Source of the DNA: Sinotaia quadrata | Lineage: Eukaryota; Mollusca; Gastropoda; Architaenioglossa; Viviparidae | Length of the DNA stretch: 64,000 bases | Assembly (NCBI GenBank): GCA_028829895.1 | Contig: CM054182.1 | Coordinates: 90,049,046-90,113,045, forward strand | Direction of reading: 5' to 3' | Shown here: piece by piece, positions 50,155 to 60,291 of the stretch | How the letters are laid out: every line of letters starts with the position of its first letter | Numbering within the stretch: position 1 is the stretch's first letter | Position numbers and translations under genes: made by a program | The notes under the pieces: generated by a model | What the model was told of the DNA's origin: nothing | Seen by the model: only the letters and a program-made list of their open reading frames with translations | Database searches by the model: none

Positions 50155-50284
50155 GACAATCGAGTCGGGTGAAGCAGTGCTGGGTTTGTCGCTAGTATGG
50201 CAGTTACGCATTTTTAATGTAGGTCGAGGTCTGCTCGTCCTCTCAGTTGCTCTTTACGTCATCAGCTATCCGTCGACACAGTGG
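50155..50284 (+). CDS. Claudin/PMP22-like gene, exon with TM1
   Basis: A strong acceptor (ctgtttttcctcaccag) and a consensus donor (cagtgg|gtgagt) bound a 130-nt exon entered in phase 2 and left in phase 0. It encodes a short N-terminal segment (TIESGEAVLGLSLVWQLRIF), a hydrophobic first transmembrane helix (GRGLLVLSVALYVISY) and PSTQW. The final Trp is at the position of the Trp that opens the first extracellular loop in claudins. There is no in-frame ATG, so an upstream exon must supply the start. Claudin/PMP22/EMP proteins are four-pass membrane proteins of cell junctions and the plasma membrane. The specific role of this member cannot be inferred. Confidence 0.7.
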
Positions 50285-50429
50285 GTGAGTGTTCAGGCTA
50301 TAGAACATGCATGCTATAAGCTGCACAGATAAAGAAATGAAATATAAGCATGAAAGAGTGACAAAAGATTACAGATTGAAAGATACATGATGGGAATGTG
50401 CCTGAAACATAGATTAGAGATGCTATGCT

Positions 50430-50850
50430 TAACAACTAAAAGATTAGAAATTATGAAAGAATGTGTAGATGAAATACACTCTAAAGTTTCCACATTTTGT
50501 CTAGGAAGGCAATTGGAAAAAAATGAAGGAGGCAGAGAATGAGCTAGAAACAGTATGTTTGAGAGTGCGTGAGTTAACCTTCAGAGTTGAAGAAATGGAA
50601 GAAAAGAATGAGAGAGGGAGAGGCTGGATAATTTAGAACTAGAGGAATTAGAATTAACTGTTGAAGGAAAGAAAGACTGAGCATGTGTGAGGGTATGATG
50701 ATGAAGGAGTCATGTGATAACTGTCAGTGAGTGAACAGGAAAATGGAGTATCCCATTCCATTAGGGGAAGCCCTGACTATCAACATTCATTTTAGATATG
50801 TAGCTGTTGATATCTTGTCTGATAATGGGGACACAATTCTCTAGCAAGTT
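50430..50850 (+). pseudogene. Degenerate coiled-coil/retroelement-like remnant in intron 1
   Basis: Purine-rich sequence with successive short open frames of coiled-coil character (ELETVCLRVRELTFRVEEME), then a frame with EYPIPLGEALTINIHFRYVA that ends in TAG. The order (coiled coil, then a beta-rich segment) would suit the gag-protease part of an LTR element, but similarity is too weak to claim. It ends where the 60-bp array begins. Confidence 0.2.
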
Positions 50851-50867
50851 AATGAAAGAGATACGGA

Positions 50868-51176
50868 TTCTGATGAGTGTGGAATTAGGTTTTTTCTGTT
50901 GGTATTGTTGGTCACAGTGATCAACATTTCTGATGAGTGTAGAATTAGGTTTTTTTTCTGTTGGTATTGTTGGTCACAGTGATCAACATTTCTGATGAGT
51001 GTAGAATTAGGTTTTTTTCTGTTGGTATTGTTGGTCACAGTGATCAACATTTCTGATGAGTGTAGAATTAGGTTTTTTTCTGTTGGTATTGTTGGTCACA
51101 TGATCAAACATTTCTGATGAGTGTGGAGTTAGGTTTTTCTGTTGGTATTGTTGGTGACAGTTATCAACATTTCGTT
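50868..51176. repeat. 60-bp minisatellite, 5 copies (intron 1)
   Basis: ttctgatgagtgtagaatta then ttctgttggtattgttggtc. The copies differ mainly in a poly(T) run. Confidence 0.95.
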
Positions 51177-51504
51177 TGTTATTTTCGGTCAGTGATCAAC
51201 ATAAATATCTTGATATTAGAGATAAATAATTATGTTCCTTCGTGTTTTGTTTTAATGGATATCTTTGAGTTTTGTGAAGTTTAAAAAATATATTTTCATC
51301 AGATTCATTGACCGCTTTTTATCCATTCCATGATACCTTACGTATAGTTGTTTACAAGTTGAAAGTATACACTTTGATATCTTGTTTTCTTGTAGGTTGC
51401 GAGTCTTTCTCAGTTCCTCCTTTAGCCTCGGTGTGTACTTTAGCCTGCACATGTTCAAGGAATTGAAGTATTTCAAGATACTAGTATCTCTCCCCCCCCT
51501 CCCC

Positions 51505-51870
51505 GCCGTGGGTTTGTTCTCTCGTCAAGTTTTTTTTCTTTTCCTTCTGTGGGTTTGTTCTCCCGGCAATTTTTTTTCTTCTATGGTTCTGTTCTCCCGG
51601 CTATCTTTATTCCCCTCTGTAGGTTTGTTCTCCGGTTAAGTTTTGGATCTTCTTTGGGTTTGATCTCCTGTCAGGTTTAGGGCCCTCTATGGATTTGTTT
51701 TCCTCTCAGGTTTGGGGCCCTCTATGGATTTGTTTTCCTGTCAGGTTTGGGGCCCTCTATGGATTTGTTTTCCTGTCAGGTTTGGAGCCCTCTTTGGATT
51801 TATTTTTCCGTCAAATTTTTTTCCCTATCAGGGTTTGTTCTCCCGTCAGGATTTAGGCCATTTGTGGGTT
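51505..51870. repeat. Degenerate ~36-bp array (intron 1)
   Basis: Variants of tctatggatttgttttcct plus gtcaggtttggggccc. Homogeneous in the centre (51680-51800). Confidence 0.85.
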
Positions 51871-52055
51871 TCATATTTCGTTTTAGATGATAATTTTTAA
51901 ACCGAATGACATATAGAATGCTATCATTGAAAATCGTGATTATATTAATCAGTGAATTTGCGAATTTATTTGTTATTGTTCAAAGTCATTCATGAATATT
52001 CTTTTATAATTTATAATAATAACATGATCAGCAACATCAACAGAAGAATCAACAC

Positions 52056-52162
52056 TACTACTACTACTACTACTACTATGATGATGACGATGATACTACT
52101 ACAACTACTACTACTACAACATACTACTACTACTACTACTATGATGATGATGATGATGATGC
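52056..52162. repeat. (ACT)n/(ATG)n microsatellite (intron 1)
   Basis: Two blocks of (ACT)n followed by (ATG)n. Confidence 0.9.
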
Positions 52163-52481
52163 ATTATTCAGAAACATATAAATGCTCATGACAATTCACA
52201 TCAGTCAGATTAGTCCTATTTTGTCACATGAAATAAATATAAATGTTTAGATACGTCGACTTTATAAAGTTTTATGAAGATGGATAAACAATGATAATGA
52301 ATATTAAATGGATATAAAGACACAGATAGAGCGATATTTAAAATGCTTATGAAGATGACTAAATAGTAAATATGAACATAAAACGATAATGAATGTACAG
52401 CTACAGTAATATTGCAAAGATTTATGTGGATGAAAAATATAATGAATGATTTGTGTAGCTAAATAAATATTAAATGTACAG

Positions 52482-52626
52482 ATACGTCGAAATTACACAG
52501 ACTCTTCGAACGTGAATCCAAGAATGAATCTCATCTCCACGGACAGAATGAGTTCTTTCGGAATCTGGAGCACATGTGACATCTCCTATAGTTGTGACCG
52601 GATCTGGAGACGACACCCTAAAGTCA
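52482..52626 (+). CDS. Claudin/PMP22-like gene, first extracellular loop exon
   Basis: The 145-nt exon starts after a tgtacag acceptor in phase 0, matching the previous exon. It ends at a perfect donor (aaagtca|gtaagt) in phase 1. It encodes IRRNYTDSSNVNPRMNLIST followed by DRMSSFGIWSTCDISYSC and DRIWRRHPKV. GIW..CD....C is the hallmark of the claudin/PMP22 first loop (W...G-L/I-W..C...C), here with five residues between the cysteines, which probably form the loop disulphide. NYT is a potential N-glycosylation site on the outside. The pyrimidine tract before the acceptor is weak, and a second AG at 52500 would break phase, so 52481 is preferred. Confidence 0.75.
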
Positions 52627-52664
52627 GTAAGTGATAGTAACAAAACAAAGCCTTTAAAATACAC

Positions 52665-53365
52665 TAAACAGTTAGTAACTCTTAATAATAACGTAGAGAG
52701 CCTTTAAAAATACACCAAACAGTTAGTAACTAATAACGTAGAAAGTCATTGAAAATACCTCGAACATTTAGTAACTCTATATAAAATAGAAGATAAAGAC
52801 TACACCAAAAGGTTAGTAACTCTTAATAAAATAGTGGGAAAATTCTTTGATAATACACCTAACTGTTAGTAATTCTTAATAGAATAGTAGAAAGATTTTG
52901 AAAATATACCAATAGCTAGTAAGTCTTAAGAAAATAATAAAATGTCTTGAAAATACACCAATAGCTGGTAAGTCTTAAGAAAATAGCAGCAAGTCTCCGA
53001 AAATACACCAATAGCTAGTAAGTCTTAGGCAAATAGTAGAAAGTCTTGAAAATACACCAATAGCTAGTAATGTCTTGATAATACAACAATAGCTAGTAAG
53101 TCTTAAGAAAATAGTAGAAAATCTTGAAAATACACCAATAGCTAGTAAGTCTTAAGAAAATAGTAAAAAGTTTTGAAAATACACCAAACAGTTAGTAATT
53201 CTTGAGAAAATGGTAGAACAATATCTTTTAATAAAAACCGACAAAAATACACTAAATAGTAATTCTTAAGAAAGTACTTGCAAGTCTTTAAAATACACCA
53301 AACAGTAACTTTTAATAAAAACCTTCGAAAATACACCAAACAGTAACTTTCGAAAAACTTCGAAA
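52665..53365. repeat. Degenerate ~46-bp array (intron 2)
   Basis: About 14 variants of aaatacaccaatagctagta followed by agtcttaagaaaatagtag. The minus-strand Phe/Tyr/Leu-rich frame at 53142-53369 is an artefact. Confidence 0.9.
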
Positions 53366-53604
53366 ACACTACTGTTGGTAAAATATGAGCTGGTTTGGAA
53401 AATACACATTAAAGCTGGCAGCTATGAAAAGTTAGTGTGTTTCTAAAAACGTACCTGAAGTTAGTAATTAATTTGAAAAAATGTCTTTAAAAATGAATTT
53501 AAAGTTAGTAACTGTTAGCAAAACGTGAGTAAGCTATTAAAACATAAAAATATCCCCCACAAAAAAGAAAGAAATTAAAGTAATAATTGTTAATATAAAA
53601 TGTG

Positions 53605-53812
53605 CAAAATGATCAGGTCCATAAAATGGCTTAAAGTAATAACAGTATGAAATGAGCAGGTCTAGAAAACGGCCAAAAGTAGTAAACGTATAAAATGTTC
53701 TAGTCCACAAAACGGCCTAAAGTAGTAACAATATAAAATGTTCTAGTCCACAAAACGGCCTAAAGTAGTAACAGTATAAAATGTTCTAGTCCACAAAACG
53801 GCCTAAAGTGTT
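53605..53812. repeat. 42-43-bp minisatellite, 5 copies (intron 2)
   Basis: taaaatgttctagtccacaa followed by aacggcctaaagtagtaac. A stray partial copy (taaagtagtaacagtataaa) lies at about 54210. Confidence 0.9.
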
Positions 53813-54284
53813 GGTACCAAGTAAGATGGGCAATACGAAATACACAACAATTGAGATCAATCACTCTGTGAACTCTTTCAGCCCCCAGAGGAATGGTCCT
53901 CACATATAAGATGGACGGACGGATGGACAGACGGACAGACAGACACAATGATTAAATGAATTTTATGAAGATGGTAAGAAATGACACAAGACAGACGAAA
54001 ATTAATAAAATATTTCTGTATACAAAAAATAAACAATTAATGAAAATCAAAACAACAATCAATTACAAAATTCACATAGTACAGTTCCCATAATGTCTAT
54101 CAGAGAAAGGTTTAACCTTCCCTAGCTAGACATGATTTCTTCAAGTTCATATAGTTTCTTCTCAGTTCTCCAATATCAAAGATTCACACAGTAATTTAAG
54201 CCCGCGGTATAAAGTAGTAACAGTATAAAATGAGCAAGTCAGCTAATTTTCATACATATATATTCTATTTTCAAGATCTATTGA

Positions 54285-54585
54285 AAAATAAACAATGGAG
54301 GATCTATAGTAAAATCAAGGCAATGCGTAATTTTGTCAAGAGGATTGAAAAATAAATAATGGCTGGTCTACATTAAAATCAAGGCAATGCGTAATTTTGT
54401 CAAGAGTGATTGAAAAATAAATAATGGCAGGTCTGTATTAAAATCAAGGCGATGCGTAATTTTGTCAAGAGTGATTGAAAAATAAATAATGGCAGGTCTG
54501 TATTAAAATCAAGGCAATGCGTAATTTTGTCAAGAGTGATTGAAAAATAAATAATGGCAGGTCTATTAAAATCAAGGCATTGCGT
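54285..54585. repeat. 64-bp minisatellite, 5 copies (intron 2)
   Basis: attgaaaaataaataatggc followed by aggtctgtattaaaatcaag and a gcgtaattttgtcaagag tail. Confidence 0.95.
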
Positions 54586-54770
54586 TATTGAGAAAGTGGC
54601 AATCCGGCCTTCTCAAGTGCTCAGCTTCAAATTTATGGCATTCTGTTGCCTTGGAAACTCTATAGATAAACTGTCGGTTTGTCAAGGCAGTACGGTATAA
54701 ATTTGTTACATGAGGTTATATTACAGTATAAATTTGTTATACAGAAGAATTTTTTTTAACAATGTTTCAG

Positions 54771-54920
54771 CTCCGACAGCGGTTATGACGGTTCAAGTCT
54801 TGATGACATTTTCATTATTTGGCTACGGCTTCGCGATGGTCCTGGAGCTGTGTGGTCGGTTGAGTTTTCTCTTTGCTGTGGGGCTTAACCGGATATCAGA
54901 GTTCCTTTTGGCCATATCCG
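54771..54920 (+). CDS. Claudin/PMP22-like gene, exon with TM2 and start of TM3
   Basis: A 150-nt exon with a strong acceptor (ttttttttaacaatgtttcag) and donor (atatccg|gtatga), entered and left in phase 1. The junction codon with the previous exon is A|CT (Thr). It encodes PTAVMTVQVLMTFSLFGYGF then AMVLELC, a long hydrophobic TM2 with the A..VQ.LM pattern usual in claudin-like proteins. A short charged turn (GLNRISE) follows, then the beginning of TM3 (FLLAIS). An open frame of 93 codons extends past the donor, but its tail has no family character. Confidence 0.8.
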
Positions 54921-55079
54921 GTATGAAATCGCCATTTCTTTCTCTTCTGCAGTGTATGGTCATAGTTATTCTGTTTAGGAGAGATGATTAAAAAATAAAT
55001 TAAATCGAGTAATTATTTGTTCGGCTAAGATTATTTACTGATGCTAATTATTTCTTCTCCCTTCTTTTTTCCTTTCGTT

Positions 55080-55186
55080 TGTTTGTTTCTATTTTAATCA
55101 TGCTTCCTTTTGCTTGTTTGTTTGCTTACTTGTTTGTTTGTTTGTTTGCTTCTTTCTTTCATTCTTTCTTTCCTTCTTTCTTTCCT

Positions 55187-55243
<57 letters not shown>
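55080..55243. repeat. (CTTT)n compound microsatellite (intron 3)
   Basis: (GTTT)n, then cttc/cttt repeats. Degenerate cttc-rich sequence continues to about 55460. Confidence 0.9.
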
Positions 55244-55244
<1 letters not shown>

Positions 55245-55504
55245 TAACTTCATTCCTTCAAGACTACCTTTCTTTTAAGACCCTTCTTTCTTTCAATACT
55301 TCCTTCCTTCAGGACTTCATGCAAGACTTCATTCATTCAGGATTTCCTTCTTTCAAGACTACTTTTCAAGACTTCCTTCCAAATTTTCTTCCAAACTTCT
55401 TTCTTTCAACACTTCCTTAAAGACTTCCTTCATGACTTCCTTCCAAACTACCATTCCTTCAGAACTTCTTCAAAACTTCAATACAGTTCTTTTCCTTAGA
55501 CAAG

Positions 55505-55812
55505 TGACAAAACAGGACAATACAGTTTATTTCCTAGTACAGGTGTCAGGACAATTCAGTTCATTTTCTAGGACAGGTGTCAGGACAATACAGTTCATTT
55601 TCTAGGACAGGTGTCAGGACAATACAGTTCATTTTCTAGGACAGGTGTCAGGACAATACAGTTCATTTTCTAGGACAGGTGTCAGGACAATACAGTTCAT
55701 TTTCTAGGACAGGTGTCAGGACAATATAGTTCATTTTCTAGGACAGGTGTCACGACAATACAGTTCATTTCCTAGGACAGGTGTCAGGAGAATATAGTTC
55801 ATTTCCTAGGAA
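55505..55812. repeat. 34-bp minisatellite, 9 copies (intron 3)
   Basis: aggacaggtgtcaggacaat followed by acagttcattttct. Confidence 0.95.
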
Positions 55813-56043
55813 AAGTAAAGAAACAAGTCAAGATCTTACTTTTGAGAAGAGATTTAAAACAAAATAGAAAGCAATTCCTTTACAATGAGAAAAGGAAAAG
55901 CTGATTTCTTAAAAACATAGTTTAAATAAATTTGGTTTGGTTTGAAAGTGTAAAAGTATTCAGCATTTAATGGACATCGTTCTTCTGGAACTGACAACTT
56001 AAAATAAAAACTTATTTGATGTATTTTATACTACTGATGCAAA

Positions 56044-56044
<1 letters not shown>

Positions 56045-56103
<59 letters not shown>
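56045..56103. repeat. (CA)n microsatellite (intron 3)
   Basis: About 29 CA units. Confidence 0.95.
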
Positions 56104-56107
<4 letters not shown>

Positions 56108-56269
56108 CAGTTACACGTTTCAATCTAATGTTTTGTATATGTTTATCTTGGTGTTTCATCAACATTTTATAGACGTCGATATATCAGTATCGGAAATGCT
56201 CACCATATTATGATATATTTGCCGTTTAAATGTTTCTCAGTTCTGATTATATACTTTATTGTTTCATTT

Positions 56270-56850
56270 TCGTAGCCAATAGTGATTACTATTTTACCTC
56301 TGTCTCATTTCATTGGTATGATTATCGTTACTATTTATGACATTTTTCATTGGCCTTTAATTGCGTTTGTCATTTCAGCCATGTCTCATTTCATTGGCTT
56401 ATAGCTATTTGCCATTTAAGATATGTTTATCTTCTTTGGCCTCTGATTGAGTTTGTTATTTCAGACACGTCTCATTTCATTGATTTATGAGCGTGTTTGT
56501 CATTTCAGCCATGTCTCATTTCATTTGACCTATAAGCGCGTTTGTGCTGTCTCATCTGATTGGCACATTGGTGTGTTTTAGCTGTTTCATTTTATTGGCA
56601 TATTAGTGTGTTTGCCATTTCATCCATGTCTCATTTCATTGGTCTGTTAGTGTGTTTGCCATTTCATCCATGTCTCATTTCATTGGTCTGTTAATGTGTT
56701 TGCCATTTCATCCATGTCTCATTTCATTGGTCTGTTAGTGTGTTTGACATTTCATCCATGTCTCATTTCATTGGTCTGTTAGTGTTTGCCATTTCATCCA
56801 TGTCTCATTTCATTGGTCTGTTAGTGTTTGCCATTTCAGTCATTGTCACT
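56270..56850. repeat. ~44-bp array related to the exon 4 splice-site repeat
   Basis: About 13 variants of tgtttgccatttcatccatg followed by tctcatttcattggtctgtt. Position by position this is a diverged version of the 42-bp unit at 58.7-59.3 kb (tgtttaccatttcagccgtg, tcacatttcatgggtctgat). Some early copies keep the CAG (…gtcatttcagccatgtc…), while the homogenised later copies have CAT. Most units are 44 bp, which would not preserve frame. Confidence 0.85.
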
Positions 56851-57324
56851 TAGCATTCGTAAAGAAAATGGTGTCGTTGCATTCGTCAGCAGGAAGGTGC
56901 ATTGTCAACCAAACGTCTTTCGAACAGAGGTAACCCGGTACTACTATCCTAGTATCAGATAACCAAGATTAAGTCCCACCATTTCCGTGTCATGTATGGG
57001 CTTAGAAGTCATCTGCACACAACCTCGTTAAAGACATGACGTTCACACACTATTTATATTCATGTAATCATTATAACTCATGAACTGCTGAATGCGATTT
57101 CCACACAAGTAGACTTAAATGCACTCACTGGAATCAGTGTTATACTGGGTATACTCATTCCTATTTTGAATACGTCAAAATGGCTTCCTTTTAATACTAA
57201 CTTATTTACAAATTTTAAATGATAGACGGAAAATTTATTTTCGCAAGATTTTCGCAATATTTTCTAATTCTGTCACTTAGACAATAGTAAATTATTGTAT
57301 AAAACTGTAACAAAGGGATTAGAG

Positions 57325-57970
57325 GATGGTATCTGAAGACTTGCCAGTATACACACATGGAGTAGCAAGTCTGCAGGATGTTGTTTTGGAATCTTGTCAG
57401 TGTACACATGTGGAGTAGCAAGTCATTAGGAAGGTATCTGAAATCTTGCCAACATACACATGTGGAGTAGCAAGTCATCAGGAAGGTGTATTGAAATCTT
57501 GCCAACATACACATGTAGAGTAGTAATAGCAAATCATCAGGAAGGTGTATTGAAATTTTGTCAATGTACACATGTGGAGTAGCAAGTGAGCAGAATGGTA
57601 TATTGAAGGCACGCAAGTGTACACATGTAGAGACCTTCCAATATAAACATGGGAGTAGCAAGTTAGCAGGATGAATTCTGAAGACTTGCCAGTGTTCACC
57701 TTTGAAGTAGCAAGTGACCCGGTTGGTGCATTGAAGATTTGCCATTTTACACACGTGGACTAGTAAGTCAGCAGGATTGTATGTGAAGACTTGCCAGCGT
57801 ATACACATGGAGTAGAAAGTCAGCAGGATGGCATCTGTAGACTAGCCAATGTACACGGGGAGTAGAAAGTCAGCAGGATGGCATCTGTAGACTAGCCAAA
57901 TGTACACGGGGAGTAGAAAGTCAGCAGGATGGCATCTGTAGACTAGCCAATGTACACGTGGAGTAGCAAA
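57325..57970. repeat. ~48-60-bp array, about 12 copies (intron 3)
   Basis: Variants of cttgccaacatacacatgtg followed by gagtagcaagtcatcagga. The last three copies (57815-57960) are nearly identical. The 197-residue minus-strand frame is a repeat artefact. Confidence 0.9.
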
Positions 57971-58659
57971 TCAGTAGAAGTAGTGACCGTATTCAGTCCA
58001 TTCCCTGGACATGTCAAGAAGACTAGTCTGCAATTAGAAACTGGTGACACTTGACAAATGGATAATTAAATCACAAGACAGTACCCCCTCTTAGTACACT
58101 TGTTGGCTAGCCGCAATTTTAGAATGGAGATAAACCGAGAATCAGTTTATCATTATTCAGGAAAGTATCCACAAGTCAGGGCTGGATGAAGATTTCACTG
58201 GTGCATGCAATGCTAAGAAAGAAAACCACACGACTCACCTAAGTGTAGTAAGTTGTGGCCCTTCTTTCACGAAGAACACCGTCAAACCGTTTGGACTCAT
58301 AATTGTACGCAAGTCCATAAATACTTGTTCCAGACAATCGGTCAGAATAAGTGGTGAGCTCGTACTCCAAAAATTAGCTATGATGGTAGAATAGAACTGG
58401 CTCTTTCCAAAAACTGTGCTGCAAAATCCAGAATGTGTCTTTTGTCAGAGCACTGCTCAAAGAATACCATACCCTGTAGTATGGAGTTCACACTCCTTGT
58501 GAAGGCCCACTGACGCGAACCGTGGCCACTAAATAGTAAGTAGACTTATTCTTGTTTGCCTCGTTTTCATTTCTCTGATTACATGTTAGTATTGTACACA
58601 GAAGAAAACAGTTCTAATGAAAGGAGGCAATTTGGACACTCGTCTCAGGGGCCAAAGTG

Positions 58660-59295
58660 TGTTTGCTATTTCAGTCCTGACTTATTTCATGGTTTTTCCC
58701 ATTTCAATCATATCTCAGTTCTTGGGCCTGATTGTGTTTACCATTTCACTCGTGTTTCATTGCATAGGTCTGATTGTGTTTACCACTTCACTCGCGTTTC
58801 ATTGCATAGGTCTGATTGTGTTTACCATTTCAGTCGTGTCACATTTCATGGGTCTGGTTGTGTTTACCATTTCAGTCGTGTCACATTTCATGGGTCTGGT
58901 TGTGTTTACCATTTCAGCCGTGTCACATTTCATGGGTCTGATTGTGTTTACCATTTCAGCCGTGTCACATTTCATGGGTCTGATTGTGTTTACCATTTCA
59001 GCCGTGTCACATTTCATGGGTCTGATTGTGTTTACCATTTCAGCCGTGTCACATTTCATGGGCCTGATTGTGTTTACCATTTCAGCCGTGTCACATTTCA
59101 TGGGCCTGATTGTGTTTACCATTTCAGCCGTGTCACATTTCATGGGCCTGATTGTGTTTACCATTTCAGCCGTGTCACATTTCATGGGTCTGATTGTGTT
59201 TACCATTTCAGCCGTGTCACATTTCATGGGCCTGATTGTGTTTACCATTTCAGCCGTGTCACATTTCATGGGCCTGATTGTGTTTACGGGAGAAA
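58660..59295 (+). repeat. 42-bp minisatellite carrying a 3' splice-site module
   Basis: A 42-bp unit (tgtcacatttcatgggtctg, attgtgtttaccatttcagc, cg) is repeated with perfect register. Acceptor-like CAGs end at 58833, 58875, 58917, 58959, 59001, 59043, 59085, 59127, 59169, 59211 and 59253. Older diverged units precede them, one of which keeps an acceptor at 58674. Each unit has a branch-point-like CTGAT with its A 18 nt before the junction, a pyrimidine-rich stretch and CAG. Two units have CTGGT instead, losing the A. The final unit differs at its end (tttacgggag) and runs into the unique part of exon 4. All three plus frames and one minus frame are open through the array, so openness alone is no proof of coding. 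Confidence 0.9.
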
Positions 59296-59429
59296 TTAAG
59301 AATCGCGTGATGAAGAGCAATTACAGCGCTGACCAGTCATCCTGGGGATTCCAGCTGTCTGCCATTAGTGTCTTTCTAGCAGTCATCTCCACCTGTCTCA
59401 TGAGCATGTTCCGGTTAAAAATGTTTTAA
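59254..59429 (+). CDS. Claudin/PMP22-like gene, last exon with TM3 end and TM4
   Basis: Starting at the last acceptor of the 42-bp array (59253), this 176-nt exon completes the split codon as G|CC (Ala). It encodes VSHFMGLIVFTGEIKNRVMK, a short second extracellular loop with SNYSADQSSWG, and TM4 (FQLSAISVFLAVISTCLMSM), ending FRLKMF and TAA at 59427-59429. Joined to the previous exon it restores a continuous TM3 (EFLLAISAVSHFMGLIVFTG). The four exons give 199 residues plus an N-terminus, about the usual size of claudins. Upstream acceptors in the array would add VSHFMGLIVFTISA blocks in frame. NYS is a second potential glycosylation site. Confidence 0.8.
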
Positions 59430-60002
59430 TAGTTCTTTGTATCTATTTCTATTTCTAAGTCTTCAGTACTTATTTAATTATATCAGCAATAACAATTAAT
59501 GATTGTTAATGTGCAAAAACACTGGCATAATTCTAACCATTTAGCGAAGACCTGGCATCTAAACATCCTCTCTCTCTCTCTCACACACACACACACATAC
59601 ACATATACAGACCCTCATATTCTGATTTACTGGTAATGAAAAGAATATTTTACTTTGTTTTCAGAAGTATATTCTAAAAGTTTAGACAGTGTTCACTTTT
59701 AACAACTGTTCTTTGTTTTTTCCACATTCATGGTTATGCATATATGGTGTGCATATGTGTCTATTTGTGTTCCTGGGGTTATGAGTGCGTGTACACATAA
59801 TAATGTATATATATACGCGTGTTCATTTAAACATAGAAAACATATAATTGTTTTTGCATGTGTATGTGAAAGGCTTTTTTAATATCACAAAATATCATCA
59901 AGCTATTTGTAACCCCAGGGCAGAGTGATAATTAAAACTTAGTTTTCATATCATGTTACCCTGAGCGCGGAATGGTTCAACATAGATTAACTCCCCTGTA
60001 CA

Positions 60003-60008
60003 AATAAA
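60003..60008 (+). terminator. Probable poly(A) signal of the claudin-like gene
   Basis: AATAAA about 570 nt after the stop codon, followed by a GT-rich element (cacagtgtgtctttattcctg) as expected downstream of a cleavage site. Confidence 0.45.
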
Positions 60009-60165
60009 ACTTTTCCTGTACCCGGGAGTGGGACACAGTGTGTCTTTATTCCTGTCTATTCAGATATATATGTGTGTGCAAGTATGTATTTGATGTAACT
60101 TTATTGTGTGTGTGTTAGGTATATTTTAAATATAGTTTTTAATTTTGTTTCCCATTTACTCTCAG

Positions 60166-60291
60166 AAACATTCCAAGTTTGGTTAATCCACGCCGCCGGC
60201 GATTTTGGAAACTGCCTCATTCTCTGCAGGACAGTCCTCCAGTGGGTACATTATCTCTGGACCCTGAAGCCATCAGGTACCTTGCTAGAAC
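60166..60291 (+). CDS. Candidate exon of an unrecognised gene
   Basis: A good acceptor (ttttgtttcccatttactctcag, AG at 60164-60165) precedes a GC-richer block. The most protein-like frame reads NIPSLVNPRRRRFWKLPHSL then QDSPPVGTLSLDPEAIRYLA. It must leave by a donor at 60277 (atcag|gtacct) or 60292 (agaac|gtaaaag) before a TAA. A second frame is open all the way to a TAG at 60432-60434, just before AATAAA at about 60440 and a gattgattgattt tail. That would make this a terminal exon or a retroelement 3' end. The second frame's phase would also fit exon 3 of the claudin-like gene, but its product lacks claudin character. Confidence 0.35.

Noticed and set aside
57215..57808. 197-residue minus-strand ORF
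   Set aside because: It is the ~52-bp array read as protein: its repeated segments follow the DNA units and there is no coding composition outside them.
58556..59299. 247-residue plus-strand and 173-residue minus-strand ORFs
   Set aside because: Other-frame readings of the same 42-bp array. They contain no unique protein-like sequence beyond the repeat.
58617..59429. A single 270-residue repetitive membrane protein ORF
   Set aside because: The ATG at 58617 lies in intron 3, and three plus frames and one minus frame are open because of the 42-bp repeat. Only the part from a used acceptor onward is likely coding, joined to exon 3.
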